A stretch of 7,438 bases of DNA from Anaerolineae bacterium (lineage in GTDB: Bacteria; Chloroflexota; Anaerolineae; UBA4142). Every line of letters starts with the position of its first letter. The first letter of the stretch is position 1. Shown piece by piece: positions 6,594-7,438 of the stretch. The DNA is taken from positions 1 to 7,438 of the forward strand of contig DAIDTM010000488.1 of NCBI GenBank assembly GCA_027457205.1, given 5' to 3'. Below the pieces are notes generated by a model. It made no database searches, was not told the DNA's origin, and was given only the letters and a program-made list of their open reading frames with translations. The position numbers were made by a program, and so were the translations under genes.

Positions 6594-7438
6594 CTATCCA
6601 AAGCCGATGTAGGCGCGCGCGAGAACCAGTCGCTGGATTTGGCTGGTGCCTTCGTAAATCTGCATGATCTTGGCGTCGCGCATAAATTTCTCCACCGGAT
6701 AGTCGCGCATATAGCCCATCCCGCCGACGATCTGGACGGCGTCCGTCGTGACCTTCATCGCTATGTCCGCGGCGTACGCTTTCGCCATGGACGATTCTTT
6801 GGTGTTCGGCTCGTCCTGGTCGAGCAGCCACGCCGCATTCCAGCACAAGAGCCGCGCGGCTTGAATCTCGGTCGCCATGTCTGCGAGCATAAACTGAATC
6901 GCCTGCTGCTTGGCGATCGGGCGGCCGAACTGTTTGCGTTCCAAACTGTACGCCAGCGCGAAATCGAACGCCGCGCGCGCGACGCCTACCGCGCCGGCGG
7001 CGACGACGGGACGCGAGTGATCGAACGTCTGCATCGCGATCACAAAGCCATCGCCTTCCTGACCCAGGCGATTTTCTTCCGGCACGAACACATCTTCGAA
7101 ATGCACCTGCGCGGTATGGGACGCGCGGATGCCCATCTTTTTTTCTTTCTTGCCCGGCTTGACGCCGGCAAACGATCCTTCCACGATGAACGCGTCGATG
7201 CCTTCTGCGCCTAGACTGGGATCACGCGTGGCGAAGACGGTGTAGACATCCGCGATGCCGCCGTTGGTGATAAAGTGCTTGGTGCCATTGAGCACATAGC
7301 CGCCCTCCACCTTCTTCGCCGAGGTGCGGATCGACGCCGCGTCGCTGCCGGCTTTCGGCTCCGTCAGCGCGTACGCGCCGAGCATTGGACTGCCGTCCTT
7401 CTTTTTCTGGGTCAGCATCGTCAGGTATTTTTTCTTCT
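6594..7438 (-). CDS. Acyl-CoA dehydrogenase (short/medium-chain type), 5' end cut by window edge
   Basis: This FAD enzyme catalyses the alpha,beta-desaturation of an acyl-CoA and passes electrons to electron-transfer flavoprotein, as in beta-oxidation or branched-chain amino-acid breakdown. The reading frame stays open to base 7438 (KKKYLT precedes the first internal ATG at 7418), so that ATG is not the true start; roughly the first 100 residues of a family length near 380 are missing. Seen in order: signature 1 AYALTEPKAGSDAAS, the FITNGG strand, GIRASHTAQVHFEDVFVP, the ERKQFGRPIAKQQAIQFMLADM helix region (first bases of the C-terminal helical domain), and signature 2 QIVGGMGYMRDYPVEKFMRD followed by QIYEGTSQIQR. 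The Glu of YEGT is at the catalytic-base position used in SCAD/MCAD-type enzymes. Chain-length preference cannot be read from this. It ends in TAG just before a strong terminator. Confidence 0.95.
   Translation of the reverse strand, partial: KKKYLTMLTQKKKDGSPMLGAYALTEPKAGSDAASIRTSAKKVEGGYVLNGTKHFITNGGIADVYTVFATRDPSLGAEGIDAFIVEGSFAGVKPGKKEKKMGIRASHTAQVHFEDVFVPEENRLGQEGDGFVIAMQTFDHSRPVVAAGAVGVARAAFDFALAYSLERKQFGRPIAKQQAIQFMLADMATEIQAARLLCWNAAWLLDQDEPNTKESSMAKAYAADIAMKVTTDAVQIVGGMGYMRDYPVEKFMRDAKIMQIYEGTSQIQRLVLARAYIGFG

Noticed and set aside
6492..7214. Plus-strand open frame of 240 codons opposite the dehydrogenase gene
   Set aside because: It would run through a terminator hairpin and promoter, and the minus strand encodes an unmistakable acyl-CoA dehydrogenase.

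Overview
The window looks like an ordinary chromosomal stretch of a GC-rich bacterium. Its genes have clear bacterial promoters (TATAAT/TATACT boxes), Shine-Dalgarno sites and an intrinsic terminator. The mix of a multi-GAF/PAS cytosolic histidine kinase, an 'S-adenosyl methyltransferase' of the DUF574/Methyltransf_19 type and an MCAD-like acyl-CoA dehydrogenase fits Chloroflexota or another soil/sediment lineage. That placement is inference from protein style, not a proven assignment. I see no phage, transposase, CRISPR array, tRNA or rRNA.

Layout from left to right. (1) 1-540, minus: rsmG (16S rRNA m7G methyltransferase), cut by the left edge. It is driven by an extended -10 box so close to its ATG that the mRNA is probably leaderless. 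(2) 541-663: divergent promoter region. (3) 664-1926, plus: complete glyA (serine hydroxymethyltransferase). (4) 1927-2023: convergent intergenic gap holding three perfect copies of a 14-bp repeat, which can fold into two mutually exclusive long hairpins and probably terminate transcription from both sides. (5) 2024-6497, minus: a three-gene operon read methyltransferase -> histidine kinase -> OmpR-type response regulator. The kinase stop overlaps the regulator start (ATGA). (6) 6498-6593: the operon promoter lies immediately behind a strong intrinsic terminator for the next gene upstream, and the T-tract runs into the -35 box. (7) 6594-7438, minus: the C-terminal two thirds or more of an acyl-CoA dehydrogenase, cut by the right edge.

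How the parts work together: glyA (one-carbon units) and rsmG (ribosome modification) are housekeeping genes transcribed away from each other. The signalling operon is the accessory part. A soluble kinase with about three GAF and two PAS domains should sense intracellular signals and phosphorylate the regulator at D55, which then binds DNA through a winged helix. The methyltransferase is cotranscribed as the first gene and its role is unknown. The acyl-CoA dehydrogenase is a separate transcription unit for fatty-acid or related acyl-CoA oxidation. No gap between genes exceeds about 125 bases.
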